Origin: Streptomyces sp. NBC_00425
GTDB lineage: Bacteria > Actinomycetota > Actinomycetes > Streptomycetales > Streptomycetaceae
Direction of reading: 5' to 3'
Assembly: GCF_036030735.1 (NCBI RefSeq)
Contig: NZ_CP107928.1
Location: 1,612,001-1,676,000, forward strand
Length of the DNA: 64,000 nt
Every line of letters begins with the position of its first letter. The first letter of the stretch is position 1. Below are positions 18,401-26,991 of the stretch, in pieces. The position numbers and the translations under genes were made by a program. Below the pieces are notes generated by a model. It ran no database searches. It saw only the letters and a program-made list of their open reading frames with translations, and had not been told where the DNA came from.

Positions 18401-20868
18401 GCACCACGCCGGGCGCCCTGCGCACCCGATGGGTCACCTTCGTCGGCAGCTTCGTCGCCCTCTGTCTGGGGGTGGCGCTGGTCGCCGTGATGGGACTGAC
18501 CCTCGCGTCCTCGCTGGACGCACCGCAGCGCGGTCCGGAGCGGTTCGCCGCCGCGCCCGTCGTCGTCAGGGGCCAGGACACCCTGCGGGTGCCCACCCCG
18601 ATCGGTGAGCGCAGCCAGAAGCTCGCGCAGCCGCGTGCCGTGCCCGCCGACGCGGTCGCGAGGCTGCGGAACCTCGGGACCGTCGTGCAGGACCGGTCGT
18701 TCGCCGTGCGGGCGGAGGGCGGGCCCGCCGATCTGGTGGGCCATCCCTGGCCCACCGCGGCCTTCGCGCCGTACCGGCTCGACGCGGGGCGTGCGCCCGA
18801 GGCCGCGGACGAGGTCGTCGTCAGCGGTGACTGGGCCCGTCCGGGGGCGCGGGTGCGGACCGACGGCGGCACCGTGCGCGTCGTCGGCACCGTGGGCGTC
18901 GTCGGCGCCGTGACCGGGCCGGGCTTCGAGAACGCCGTGTTCTACACCGACGCCCGCGCCGCCGAACTGTCGCCGCGCAGCTCCCAGCTCGTGGTGGACG
19001 CCGATCCGGCGGCCGTGCGCGAGGCGGTGCGCGGCGACGAGGGCGTCCAGGTCCTCACCGGGGACGCGCGCCGGTACGCCGACCCCGACCCCGACCGCGA
19101 CCGCGAGGCCCTCACCGCGATGAACGCGATGTTCGGCACGGCCGGCGGTGTCACCGGGTTCGTATCGGTGTTCGTGGTGGCCTCGACGTTCGCGTTCGCG
19201 GTGGCCCAGCGACGCCGCGAGTTCGGACTGCTCCGCACCGCCGGGGCGACCCCGGGGCAGATCCGCCGCATGGTCGTCCGGGAGGCGCTGGCGGTGGGTG
19301 TGCTCGCCTCGGCCGCCGGGTGCGTACTCGGTTCCCGCGCGGCGCCGGGGCTCGCGAGATGGGCGGTCGAGGAGAACCTCGCACCCCGCTGGTTCACCAT
19401 CGGCGACCACGCCTGGCCCTGCCACGTGGCGTTCTGGACGGGGCTGTCGGTGGCCCTGTGCGGCGTGCTGGCCGCGTCCTGGCGGGCGGGGCGCACCGGT
19501 CCCGCCGAGGCGCTGCGCGAGGCGTCCGTGGACACCCGGCCGATGACACGGGGGCGCCTGCTGTTCGGCGCGGCCCTGCTGACCGCCGCCGCGGTGACGC
19601 TCGTCTGGGCCCTGGTGACGAACCCGGGCGAACTGCTGCAGCGCAAGACCTACGTGAGCCGGCCCATGCTGCTGATCACCGCGGTCGCCCTGCTCGCGCC
19701 GGCGCTGGTGCGGTGGCCGACCCGGCTGATCGCCTGGCTGCCGGCCCGGCTGCCGGGCGCCGGCGGGATGCTGGCGCGGGAGAACGCCGCTGCCGGGGTG
19801 CGCCGCACCGCGGCCGTCGCGGCGCCCGTGCTGGTCACGGTCGCGCTGGCGGGCTCGCTCCTCGGCGCCACCGCGACCCTGGACGAGGCGAGGGCCACCG
19901 AGGTGCGCGGGCGGACGGCCGCCGACCTCGTGGTCACTTCGGCGGGCGACGCCGGTTTCGACGAGGCGACGGTGCGGCGGCTCAGGGGCGTGTCCGGCGC
20001 CGAGGTCTCGGCGAGTTCGTCGAGCGCGGTGTACGTCCTGGAGGACGGCGTGGCGCTCATCAGATCCGAGGCCAGGGCCGTCGCGCCGCGGCCGTTCGCG
20101 GCGACGGCCCGTCTTCCGCTCGCCGCAGGGACCGTGAGCGCTCTCGACGACGACTCGATCATCGTCAACGAGGAGTGGGAGAAGCACACCGTGGGTGAGC
20201 GGGTGGACGTGTGGCTCGGCGACGGCACGAGGAGGTCGTTGCGGATCGCCGCGGTCATGACCGTCGGCACCGGCGACAACGGCGTCTACGTCACCCCGCG
20301 CAACGCCGCCGCGGCGCCCGTCGACCGGGTGGACGTACGCCTCGCGGAGGGCGCCGACGTACGCGCCGTGGCGGCCGGACTGCGTCAGGCGGTGCGAGCG
20401 TCGGGCGGGGAGGTGGTCACCAGGGACGCCTGGGTGCGCGCGATGTACCCGCGGACCGACCGCACGACCCGGATGGGCGTCTTCCTGGTCCTCGGGATCG
20501 CCCTGCTCTACACCGGCATCTCGCTGGCCAACACGATGGTCATGGCGACCTCCGACCGGTCCCGCGAACTGGCCGTGCTGCGGCTGGCCGGCGCCACCCG
20601 GTGGCAGGTGCTGCGGCTCGTGGGCGCGGAGGCGCTGATGGTGGTCGTGGTCGGCGGGCTGCTCGGAGCACTGGTCGCCGGTCTCCAACTGGCGGGCATG
20701 TGGGGCGCGTTGGGCCTGCGCTCGGTGTGGACGTCCGTCGAGATGCCGTGGGCGACGCTCGCGGCGGTCCTGGGCGCCTGCGCGGTGCTCGCCGTGATCT
20801 CGGCGGTCGTTCCGGCCGGCCTCCTGCTGCGCCGCGCGGCGGTGGACGGTGGGGCGGGAAGGCGATGA
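18394..20868 (+). CDS. FtsX-like ABC transporter permease
   Basis: 824 aa from GTG 18394, overlapping the ATPase stop. Layout: TM1 near 13-35, a large outside domain (about 45-240), three TM segments of a first FtsX domain (about 245-365, RRREFGLLRTAGATPGQIRRM), further TM segments near 390-450, a second outside domain (about 490-680), and a final FtsX domain (about 690-815, SRELAVLRLAGATRWQVLRL). This duplicated form is usual for actinobacterial exporters of this class. The stop codon lies in the loop of a strong hairpin. Substrate unknown; antimicrobial peptide or lipid export is typical of relatives. Confidence 0.92.
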   Translation: MLSTTPGALRTRWVTFVGSFVALCLGVALVAVMGLTLASSLDAPQRGPERFAAAPVVVRGQDTLRVPTPIGERSQKLAQPRAVPADAVARLRNLGTVVQDRSFAVRAEGGPADLVGHPWPTAAFAPYRLDAGRAPEAADEVVVSGDWARPGARVRTDGGTVRVVGTVGVVGAVTGPGFENAVFYTDARAAELSPRSSQLVVDADPAAVREAVRGDEGVQVLTGDARRYADPDPDRDREALTAMNAMFGTAGGVTGFVSVFVVASTFAFAVAQRRREFGLLRTAGATPGQIRRMVVREALAVGVLASAAGCVLGSRAAPGLARWAVEENLAPRWFTIGDHAWPCHVAFWTGLSVALCGVLAASWRAGRTGPAEALREASVDTRPMTRGRLLFGAALLTAAAVTLVWALVTNPGELLQRKTYVSRPMLLITAVALLAPALVRWPTRLIAWLPARLPGAGGMLARENAAAGVRRTAAVAAPVLVTVALAGSLLGATATLDEARATEVRGRTAADLVVTSAGDAGFDEATVRRLRGVSGAEVSASSSSAVYVLEDGVALIRSEARAVAPRPFAATARLPLAAGTVSALDDDSIIVNEEWEKHTVGERVDVWLGDGTRRSLRIAAVMTVGTGDNGVYVTPRNAAAAPVDRVDVRLAEGADVRAVAAGLRQAVRASGGEVVTRDAWVRAMYPRTDRTTRMGVFLVLGIALLYTGISLANTMVMATSDRSRELAVLRLAGATRWQVLRLVGAEALMVVVVGGLLGALVAGLQLAGMWGALGLRSVWTSVEMPWATLAAVLGACAVLAVISAVVPAGLLLRRAAVDGGAGRR

Positions 20869-20880
20869 CCTTCCCGCCCC
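20851..20880. terminator. Bidirectional terminator hairpin
   Basis: GGGGCGGGAAGG (20851-20862) pairs perfectly with CCTTCCCGCCCC (20869-20880) across a 6-nt loop that contains the FtsX stop codon. It lies between convergent genes (permease and pcaJ), so it can serve both. Confidence 0.75.
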
Positions 20881-20950
20881 GCGGGGCCTGCTCGAACCGG
20901 GTCCACGGCCTCCCCCGACTTCGGCGCCCGCTCACCTCGTTCCGAGATGC

Positions 20951-21616
20951 TCAGTGCGTCGGCGTGATGCCGAGCCGCTCCGCGAGTTCGCCGGCGCCGA
21001 CGCCGTACGTCTCCCGGATCCGCACGCCGTCGGGGCCGACGTCGAAGACGCCGTGGTCGGTGTAGACGCGGCTGACGCAGCCGACTCCGGTGAGCGGGTA
21101 GGCGCACCGCGGCACGAGCTTGGGCTCGCCGGAGCGGGTGAAGAGGGTCATCATCACGTAGACGTCCTTGGCGCCGATGGCGAGGTCCATGGCACCGCCG
21201 ACGGCGGGGATGTCGTCCTGCCTGCCGGTGTGCCAGTTGGCGAGGTCCCCGTCGAAGGCGACCTGGTACGCGCCGAGGACGCAGACGTCGAGGTGCCCGC
21301 CGCGCATCATGGCGAAGGAGTCGGCGTGATGGAAGTACGCCGCCCCCGGCAGTTCGGTCACCGGGACCTTGCCGGCGTTGGTCAGGTCGGGGTCGACCGC
21401 GTCGCCCTCGGCCTTGGGGCCCATGTTGAGCATGCCGTTCTCGGTGTGCAGCACCACCCCGGATCCGGCCGGCAGATGGTCGGCGATCTTGGTGGGCTGT
21501 CCGATGCCGAGGTTGACGAACGCGCCGGCCGGGATGTCCCGGGCGATGACGGCCGCCAGTTCGTCCATCGAGAGCCGGTGGTCGGCACCGGCCCGATCGC
21601 TCGACGCGGTGGTCAT
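20951..21616 (-). CDS. pcaJ: 3-oxoadipate CoA-transferase, beta subunit
   Basis: 221 aa. Transfers CoA from succinyl-CoA to 3-oxoadipate with PcaI, the penultimate step of the beta-ketoadipate pathway. The catalytic glutamate lies in VVLHTENGMLNMGP near residue 55, and GIGQPTKIA near 38 is the oxyanion/CoA region; family 1 CoA-transferase fold. ATG 21616 overlaps the pcaI stop (21613-21615). A general succinyl-CoA:3-oxoacid transferase (ScoB) is the alternative, but adjacency to a beta-ketoadipyl-type thiolase and a divergent LysR regulator supports the aromatic pathway. Confidence 0.85.
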   Translation of the reverse strand: MTTASSDRAGADHRLSMDELAAVIARDIPAGAFVNLGIGQPTKIADHLPAGSGVVLHTENGMLNMGPKAEGDAVDPDLTNAGKVPVTELPGAAYFHHADSFAMMRGGHLDVCVLGAYQVAFDGDLANWHTGRQDDIPAVGGAMDLAIGAKDVYVMMTLFTRSGEPKLVPRCAYPLTGVGCVSRVYTDHGVFDVGPDGVRIRETYGVGAGELAERLGITPTH

Positions 21617-22308
21617 CGTGCCCCCTGAACGGTGTAGCGACGGGCCGCCACCTGGACGACCCGGTCGACGTAGATGGACGGCGTGACGACGGCCTCGGGA
21701 TCGAGCTTTCCGGGCGCGACGATCTCGTCGACCTGGACGACGGTGGTCGTCGCGGCCGTGGCCATGACCGGTCCGAAGTTGCGCGCGGTCTTGCGGTAGA
21801 CGAGGTTGCCCAGCGTGTCCGCGAGGTGTGCGCCGATCAGCGCGTAGTCCCCCTTGATGGGGTACTCCAGCAGGTACGTGCGGCCGTCGATCTCCCGCTC
21901 CTCCTTGCCCTCGGCGAGCGGAGTGCCGACCGCGGTCGGGCAGTAGAACGCGCCGATGCCGGCGCCCGCCGCACGCATCCGCTCGGCGAGGTTGCCCTGC
22001 GGCACCACCTCCAGTTCGACTTTGCCCTCGCGGTAGAGCCCGTCGAACACGTAGGAGTCCGCCTGGCGGGGAAAGGAGCACAGGACCTTGCGCACCCGGC
22101 CGGCGGCCAGCAGCGCGGCCAGCCCGACGTCGCCGTTGCCGGCGTTGTTGGACACGATCGTGAGGTCCTTCGCCCCCTGCCTGATGAGCGCGTCGATCAG
22201 ATCGAACGGCATCCCGGCCAGGCCGAAGCCACCGACCAGGACCGTGGAGCCGTCCTCGATCCCGGCGACCGCGGCGTCGGTGCTGTCGACGATGTCGGCC
22301 CGGCTCAC
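21613..22308 (-). CDS. pcaI: 3-oxoadipate CoA-transferase, alpha subunit
   Basis: 231 aa from GTG 22308. Contains the glycine-rich GGFGLAGMPFDLIDAL motif near 26-41 and ITIVSNNAGNGDVGL-like segment (LTIVSNNAGN) near 49, typical of subunit A of family 1 CoA-transferases, plus CPTAVGTPLAEGKE near 122. The GTG overlaps the pcaF stop by 4 nt and the stop overlaps pcaJ by 4 nt, so pcaF-pcaI-pcaJ is one translationally coupled operon, making succinyl-CoA and acetyl-CoA from protocatechuate-derived 3-oxoadipate. Confidence 0.86.
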   Translation of the reverse strand: MSRADIVDSTDAAVAGIEDGSTVLVGGFGLAGMPFDLIDALIRQGAKDLTIVSNNAGNGDVGLAALLAAGRVRKVLCSFPRQADSYVFDGLYREGKVELEVVPQGNLAERMRAAGAGIGAFYCPTAVGTPLAEGKEEREIDGRTYLLEYPIKGDYALIGAHLADTLGNLVYRKTARNFGPVMATAATTTVVQVDEIVAPGKLDPEAVVTPSIYVDRVVQVAARRYTVQGAR

Positions 22309-23510
22309 CGGGTCGCCCCCGTGCCCGCGCAGTTCTCGAGGACGACGGCCAGGCCCTGGCCCACCCCGATGCAGATCGCCGCGACGCCGTAGCGCTGCCG
22401 GGTCTCGCGCAGCACCTTGGCCAGGGTGGCGAGGACCCGGCCGCCCGAGGCGCCCAGCGGGTGCCCGATCGCGATGGCTCCGCCCTTCTGGTTGACGAGG
22501 GCGGGGTCGACCTTCCAGGCGTCGAGGCAGGCGAGCGACTGCACCGCGAAGGCCTCGTTGAGCTCGACCGCGCCCACCTGGTCCCAGCCGATCCCGGCCC
22601 GGGCCAGCGCCCGGTTCGCGGCTTCGACCGGGGCGTAGCCGAAGGCCTGTGGCTCCAGCGCGCTCATGCCGCGGCCGGCGATGCGGGCGATCGGGTCCGC
22701 CCCGACGGCGGCCGCGGCCTTCTCGCTGCCCAGCAGGACGGCACAGGCCCCGTCGTTGAGGGGGCTGGCGTTGCCCGCCGTGATGGTGCCGCCCTGGTCC
22801 GGCGTCCGGAAGACCGGCTTGAGCCCGGCCAGCACCTCCGGCGTGGATCCGGCCCGGATGCTCTCGTCGCGGGTCAGTCCGACGCCCTCGACCGGCGCCA
22901 CCAGGTCGTCGTAGAAGCCCGACTCCCATGCCTGGTGGGCGAGCCGGTGGGAGCGGGCGGCGAACTCGTCCTGCCGTTCGCGGGAGATGCCGAAGCGCTC
23001 CCGGAGCTGCTCGTTGGCCTCGCCGAGGCTGACCGTCCACTCCTTCGGCATCCGCGCATTGACCAGCCGCCAGCCGAGCGTGGTCGAGACCGCGGTGACG
23101 TCGCCGGCCGGGAACGGCTTCGCCGACTTGGGCAGCACCCACGGCGCCCGGGTCATCGACTCGACGCCGCCGGTCAGCACCACCTCGGCGTCGCCGGTCT
23201 CGATCATCCGGCCGGCCGTCATCGCCGCGTCGAGGCTCGAGCCGCACAGCCGGTTGACCGTGGACCCGGGCACGCTCACCGGAAGGCCGGCGAGCAGCGC
23301 CGCCATGCGGCCGACGTTGCGGTTCTCCTCGCCGGCTCCGTTCGCGTTGCCCCACACCACGTCGTCGATCGCGGCGGGGTCGAGGCCGGGCACCCGGGCG
23401 AGGGTCGAGGTGATCGCGGCGGCGGCGAGGTCGTCGGGCCGGACCCCGGCCAGCGCGCCGTTGAAGCGGCCGAACGGCGTCCGTGTGGCGGCGTACAGGA
23501 AAGCACTCAT
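22305..23510 (-). CDS. pcaF: Beta-ketoadipyl-CoA thiolase (acetyl-CoA acyltransferase)
   Basis: 401 aa, normal thiolase length. Active-site Cys89 in STVNRLCGSSLDAAM, His in GGAIAIGHPLGASGGR near 357, and the second Cys in AAICIGVGQG near 387. Thiolysis of 3-oxoadipyl-CoA to acetyl-CoA and succinyl-CoA is predicted from its coupling to pcaIJ; the fold alone would also fit a general acetyl-CoA acetyltransferase. The N-terminus (RTPFGRFNGALAGVRPDDLAA) is typical of the PcaF/PaaJ group. First gene of the operon, divergent from lysR with 71 bp between. Confidence 0.88.
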   Translation of the reverse strand: MSAFLYAATRTPFGRFNGALAGVRPDDLAAAAITSTLARVPGLDPAAIDDVVWGNANGAGEENRNVGRMAALLAGLPVSVPGSTVNRLCGSSLDAAMTAGRMIETGDAEVVLTGGVESMTRAPWVLPKSAKPFPAGDVTAVSTTLGWRLVNARMPKEWTVSLGEANEQLRERFGISRERQDEFAARSHRLAHQAWESGFYDDLVAPVEGVGLTRDESIRAGSTPEVLAGLKPVFRTPDQGGTITAGNASPLNDGACAVLLGSEKAAAAVGADPIARIAGRGMSALEPQAFGYAPVEAANRALARAGIGWDQVGAVELNEAFAVQSLACLDAWKVDPALVNQKGGAIAIGHPLGASGGRVLATLAKVLRETRQRYGVAAICIGVGQGLAVVLENCAGTGATR

Positions 23511-23554
23511 GGCAGCGACGCTAATCCGGGCCCGCGATATTCTGAAGTACGCAT

Positions 23555-23576
23555 ATCCGAGCTGATTGATACGGAT
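23555..23576. promoter_or_regulatory. Candidate LysR operator between pcaF and lysR
   Basis: ATCCG (23555-23559) and CGGAT (23572-23576) form an inverted repeat with 12 bp between them, in the divergent 71-bp region and just before the LysR start at 23582. The position fits an autoregulatory LysR site that also controls pcaFIJ. Confidence 0.45.
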
Positions 23577-23581
23577 GACCT

Positions 23582-24466
23582 ATGGATCTGCGCCACCTGC
23601 GGTACTTCGTGGCTGTGGCCGAGGAGCGTCACTTCGGTCGCGCCGCCGAGCGCCTCCACATGGCCCAGCCGCCGCTGTCCACCCAGATCCGCCGGCTCGA
23701 GGCAGAACTCGGCGTCGAGCTGCTGCACCGCACCACCCGCCGCGTCGACCTCACCGAGGCCGGCCGGGCCTACCTGGAGCGGGCGCGCGCGATCCTCGCC
23801 GGCGTCGACGAGGCCGCCCAGCACGCACGGCTCGTCGCGGCCGGTTCGGTGGGCCACCTCGCGATCGGCTGTGTGGGCTCGGCGACGTACAGCCTGCTGC
23901 CCGCCCTCTCACGGCGGCTCACCGAGGAGCTTCCCGGCGTCGACTTCTCCTTCCGCGGCGAGATGCTCGCGCCCGACCAGGTCGAGGCGCTGCGCACCGG
24001 CGCGATCGACGTCGCGCTGCTGCGTCCCGTGGCGGCCGGCCGCTCCCTCACCGTGCACGCCCTGCGCCGGGACCGGCTGGTCGTCGCCGTGCCGGTCGAC
24101 CACCCCCTCGCCCGCCGCAGACGGCTGCGCGCGGCGGACCTGGCCGGCGCCGACCTGATCGTGCACTCGGCCGGCCGCCGGTCGGTGATGTACGACGTCG
24201 TCCTGGGCCTCCTGCGCGACGCCGGCGTCGAGCCGCACATCCGCCACGAGGTCGGCGAGACCTCGACGCTGGTCACGCTGGTGGCCGGCGGTCTCGGCGT
24301 CGCGGTCGTGCCCGAACCCGTGACCGCCCTGGCGCTCGACGGAGTCGCCTATCTGCCGCTGGCCGGACCGGACGCCCGCGTGGAACTGGCGGTCGCCCAC
24401 CGCGCGGACCGCTCCGAGCCGCATCTGGCGCGCACCGTGGGGATCATCCGGGCGATGTTCCGGTGA
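23582..24466 (+). CDS. LysR family regulator, likely of the pca operon
   Basis: 294 aa. N-terminal winged helix-turn-helix (LRYFVAVAEERHFGRAAERLHMAQPPLS region, about 5-33; motif AAERLHMAQPPLSTQIRRLE), followed by a substrate-binding domain (about 90-290). Divergent transcription from pcaFIJ with a dyad between them is the classic LysR arrangement, so beta-ketoadipate or a related intermediate is a plausible inducer. Streptomyces pca genes are often under other regulator types (IclR-like, MarR-like), so this assignment rests on position alone. Confidence 0.88.
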   Translation: MDLRHLRYFVAVAEERHFGRAAERLHMAQPPLSTQIRRLEAELGVELLHRTTRRVDLTEAGRAYLERARAILAGVDEAAQHARLVAAGSVGHLAIGCVGSATYSLLPALSRRLTEELPGVDFSFRGEMLAPDQVEALRTGAIDVALLRPVAAGRSLTVHALRRDRLVVAVPVDHPLARRRRLRAADLAGADLIVHSAGRRSVMYDVVLGLLRDAGVEPHIRHEVGETSTLVTLVAGGLGVAVVPEPVTALALDGVAYLPLAGPDARVELAVAHRADRSEPHLARTVGIIRAMFR

Positions 24467-24494
24467 CTCCGCAGGTCTGAATGGCTGTGCCGTT

Positions 24495-24508
24495 TGTGAG
24501 CGCACACA
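24495..24508. promoter_or_regulatory. LacI-type operator half-match
   Basis: TGTGAGCGCACACA is palindromic except at one base pair and shares the GAGCGC core of the 24787 site. It lies about 390 bp before the GH54 start, so it could be an auxiliary operator, or could belong to lysR readthrough control. Confidence 0.35.
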
Positions 24509-24786
24509 TTCCGCCGGGAGGAGCGACACCGTTCCGGAATAACGGAAATCAAGGTCAAGGGATGGCATGACCTTTGTTTCCGCACTCTTGACCGTTCAAC
24601 GGTGTTGACCCGGTGTTCACGCCAGCGTAAAAAAGGCGGAGTCACGGGACCGGTCGATCACCGCCATTCGTACGAGAACAGTCCAGGCACACCCTGGACC
24701 GGCTCCGACACCAGAGCCGCCGACGCACCGTTCACGCCCCGCCCAGCCCCCCACGAACCGGATGAGTGATGGCGTCCGGGCATCCC

Positions 24787-24806
24787 GATTGTTAGCGCTC
24801 ACAATC
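24787..24806. promoter_or_regulatory. LacI-family operator of the arabinofuranosidase gene
   Basis: GATTGTTAGCGCTCACAATC is a 20-bp palindrome with one mismatched pair, centred on AGCGCT, the form bound by LacI/AraR-type sugar repressors that commonly control secreted glycosidases in Streptomyces. It lies 84 bp upstream of the chosen start. No lacI-type gene is adjacent; the one at 63.3 kb is too remote to assign. Confidence 0.65.
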
Positions 24807-24889
24807 CCCGGTCGGCGGCCGAACACCCCCCTGCTGCCCACGCCTTCGGCACCGGGCCAGTGAAGAACGCAAGACGGAAGAGGTTCACA

Positions 24890-26389
24890 GTGATAACCAG
24901 ACACCTCGAAGGGCTCCGCCTGAGGGTCGTGGGCGCGGTCCTCGCCCTGCTCGCCGGCCTCCTGGCCGGGGTCATCAGCACCGCCGGCACGGCCGAGGCC
25001 GCCTCGTCCCTGCCGTGCGACATCTACGCCTCCGCGGGCACACCCTGCGCCGCAGCCCACAGCACCACGCGGGCGCTCTTCGCCGCCTACAACGGCCCTC
25101 TCTACCAGGTCAAGCGCGCCTCGGACTCCGCCACCGCCGACATCGGCGTCCTCAGCGCCGGCGGCTACGCCAACGCGGCGGCGCAGGACTCCTTCTGCTC
25201 GGGCACGACCTGCATCATCACCAAGATCTACGACCAGAGCACCCGCCACAACGACCTGACCGTCGAGGGGCCGGGCGGCAACGGCGGGCAGGACGTCGGC
25301 GCGATCGCCAACGCGCTGCCGGTCACCGTCGGCGGTCACGCCGCCTACGGCGTCTTCGTGTCCGCCGGCGTCGGCTACCGCGACAACAGCACCACGGGCA
25401 TCGCCACCGGCAGCTCACCCGAGGGCGCCTACATGGTGACCAGCGGCCACCACGTCAACAACCGCTGCTGCTTCGACTACGGCAACGCCGAGACGTCCGG
25501 CAACGACACCGGCAACGGCCACATGGACGCCATCAACTTCGGCACGGAGTGCTGGTTCTCGTGCTCCGGCGCCGGATCGGGTCCCTGGGTCGAGGCCGAC
25601 CTCGAGAACGGGCTGTTCTTCGGAGGGAACGGAGCCAACTCGGCCAACACCGGGATCTCCAGCGAATACGTCACGGCCATGGAGAAGAACAACGGCACGA
25701 CGACCTACGCGATCAAGGGGGGCAACGCGCAATCGGGCTCACTGACCACCTGGTACGACGGGGCGCTGCCCAACCTCGGCGGATACACTCCCATGCACCT
25801 GGAGGGCGCCATCGTCCTCGGCACCGGCGGTGACAACAGCAACGGGTCCGACGGCTCCTTCTTCGAAGGCGTCATGACCTCCGGCTACCCGACCAACGCC
25901 GCCGACAACGCCGTCCAGGCCAACATCACCTCCGTCGGCTACACCACCCCGGCCGTCACCTTCCCCGTCGCCGGCACCGCCTACCGGCTGACCAACCCCA
26001 ACTCCGGCAAGGTCCTGGACGCGGTGAACTGCGGTACCGGCAACGGGACTTCGGTCGACCTCTGGTCCTCGCTCGGCAACGCCTGCCAGCAGTGGAAGTT
26101 CGCCGGCGCGGGCAACGGCCACTACACCATCACCAACGTCAACAGCGGCACCGTCCTGGACGACAAGAACTGCGCGCAGTCCAACGGCACGACCGTCCAG
26201 CTGTGGGCCTCGCTCGGCAACCGCTGCCAGCAGTGGGACGTCACGAAGGTCGGCACCCACTACACGATCTCCAACGTCAACACCGGCATGACACTGGACG
26301 TCGCGAACTGCGGAACGGCCAACGGCACCGCGGTGCGCCAGTGGCAGCAGCTCGACAACGTCTGCCAGCAGTGGGACATCGCCCCCTGA
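24890..26389 (+). CDS. Secreted GH54 alpha-L-arabinofuranosidase with C-terminal ricin-type (CBM13) domain
   Basis: 499 aa from GTG 24890, chosen because AAGAGG lies about 7 nt before it; an in-frame GTG at 24860 has no ribosome site. Signal peptide with hydrophobic core VVGAVLALLAGLLAGVI and cleavage after TAEA-A. The catalytic domain (about 38-355) matches fungal-type GH54: PCDIYASAGTPCAAAHSTTR, ITKIYDQS, CCFDYGNAE, nucleophile Glu in ADLENGLF and acid/base Asp in GTGGDNSNG. In place of the fungal arabinose-binding CBM42 it carries a ricin-type trefoil with three CQQW repeats (about 365-499). It should release arabinose from arabinoxylan or arabinan outside the cell. Single-gene unit with its own operator and terminator. 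Confidence 0.92.
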   Translation: MITRHLEGLRLRVVGAVLALLAGLLAGVISTAGTAEAASSLPCDIYASAGTPCAAAHSTTRALFAAYNGPLYQVKRASDSATADIGVLSAGGYANAAAQDSFCSGTTCIITKIYDQSTRHNDLTVEGPGGNGGQDVGAIANALPVTVGGHAAYGVFVSAGVGYRDNSTTGIATGSSPEGAYMVTSGHHVNNRCCFDYGNAETSGNDTGNGHMDAINFGTECWFSCSGAGSGPWVEADLENGLFFGGNGANSANTGISSEYVTAMEKNNGTTTYAIKGGNAQSGSLTTWYDGALPNLGGYTPMHLEGAIVLGTGGDNSNGSDGSFFEGVMTSGYPTNAADNAVQANITSVGYTTPAVTFPVAGTAYRLTNPNSGKVLDAVNCGTGNGTSVDLWSSLGNACQQWKFAGAGNGHYTITNVNSGTVLDDKNCAQSNGTTVQLWASLGNRCQQWDVTKVGTHYTISNVNTGMTLDVANCGTANGTAVRQWQQLDNVCQQWDIAP

Positions 26390-26407
26390 CCCGATCACCG
26401 GGTCACC

Positions 26408-26441
26408 GACGGCCCGCCGGACTTCCCACCGGCGGGCCGTC
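26408..26441 (+). terminator. Rho-independent-type terminator after the GH54 gene
   Basis: A perfect 13-bp stem, GACGGCCCGCCGG (26408-26420) with CCGGCGGGCCGTC (26429-26441), and an 8-nt loop, starting 19 bp after the stop. There is no U tract, as is usual in Streptomyces. Confidence 0.8.
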
Positions 26442-26552
26442 GCACTGCGACCACACCCACGACGTGCCCGCCCTGGCGTAAAAGAGGATAATTCACTCAT
26501 ACCGGGTGGGCGTGAGCGACGTCCCCGTGACCGTGGAAGGGCGGATCGGACC

Positions 26553-26939
26553 ATGTCGAAGAAACCACGCTCGTCCGAACCACCGCACGGCGAGGGTCCC
26601 AGCCGTCACACGGGCGGCGAGCACCACGGCTGGTCCCCCGACGTGGACGAGACCGGCCGGCAGGACAACCCGAGCGCCCACCGCTCGTTCCACCCGGGTG
26701 AGCACGCCGGGGACCGTGGCCGCGGCCGGACGAAGTCCGCGCAGGAGACGAAGTCCGTGCCGGGTGACACGGTCGAGACTTCCGGTGCGCGCGGCGAGGA
26801 GTACGGCGACGCCGAGGAGAAGGGCAGGCACGACGCCGGACGCAGGGGCCGCTCGCAGCGCCCCAGCGGCACGAAGGACGCGTCCTCGAGGAGCGGTGTG
26901 GACCCACAGGACCCGCCGTCCGGGCCCCGAGCGGGCTGA
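26553..26939 (+). CDS. Small hydrophilic, disordered protein of unknown function
   Basis: 128 aa, rich in Gly, Ser, Arg, Glu and His with no hydrophobic segment (starts MSKKPRSSEPPHGEGPSRHT). Segments such as GGEHHGWSPDVDETG and AHRSFHPGEHAGDRGRGRTKSA look conserved-protein-like, and GGAAG-type purines precede the ATG. It is probably intrinsically disordered. Transcribed toward the hypE end of the hydrogenase operon. I do not recognise a function; a spurious frame in GC-rich DNA is the alternative. Confidence 0.6.
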   Translation: MSKKPRSSEPPHGEGPSRHTGGEHHGWSPDVDETGRQDNPSAHRSFHPGEHAGDRGRGRTKSAQETKSVPGDTVETSGARGEEYGDAEEKGRHDAGRRGRSQRPSGTKDASSRSGVDPQDPPSGPRAG

Positions 26940-26991
26940 CCTTCCGATCGGGGGCCGGACGGGCGCTCTCCTCGGCGAGCGGCGCGCCCTG

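Larger units (their letters stand above)
24467..24889. promoter_or_regulatory. Regulatory region upstream of the GH54 enzyme
   Basis: A 423-bp gene-free stretch, AT-richer than its surroundings. It contains three dyads: a LacI-like TGTGAGCGCACACA (24495-24508), a short palindrome ACCGTTCAACGGT (24591-24603), and a strong LacI-like palindrome at 24787-24806. A short minus-strand frame here has no coding character. Confidence 0.55.

Noticed and set aside
18286-20688. 800-aa minus-strand frame opposite the FtsX permease
   Set aside because: His/Arg/Gly-rich sequence with no domain; the plus strand has two full FtsX domains.
24617-25339. Minus-strand frame over the GH54 promoter and signal peptide
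   Set aside because: Overlaps a well-supported plus-strand gene and an operator; codon bias is wrong for coding.
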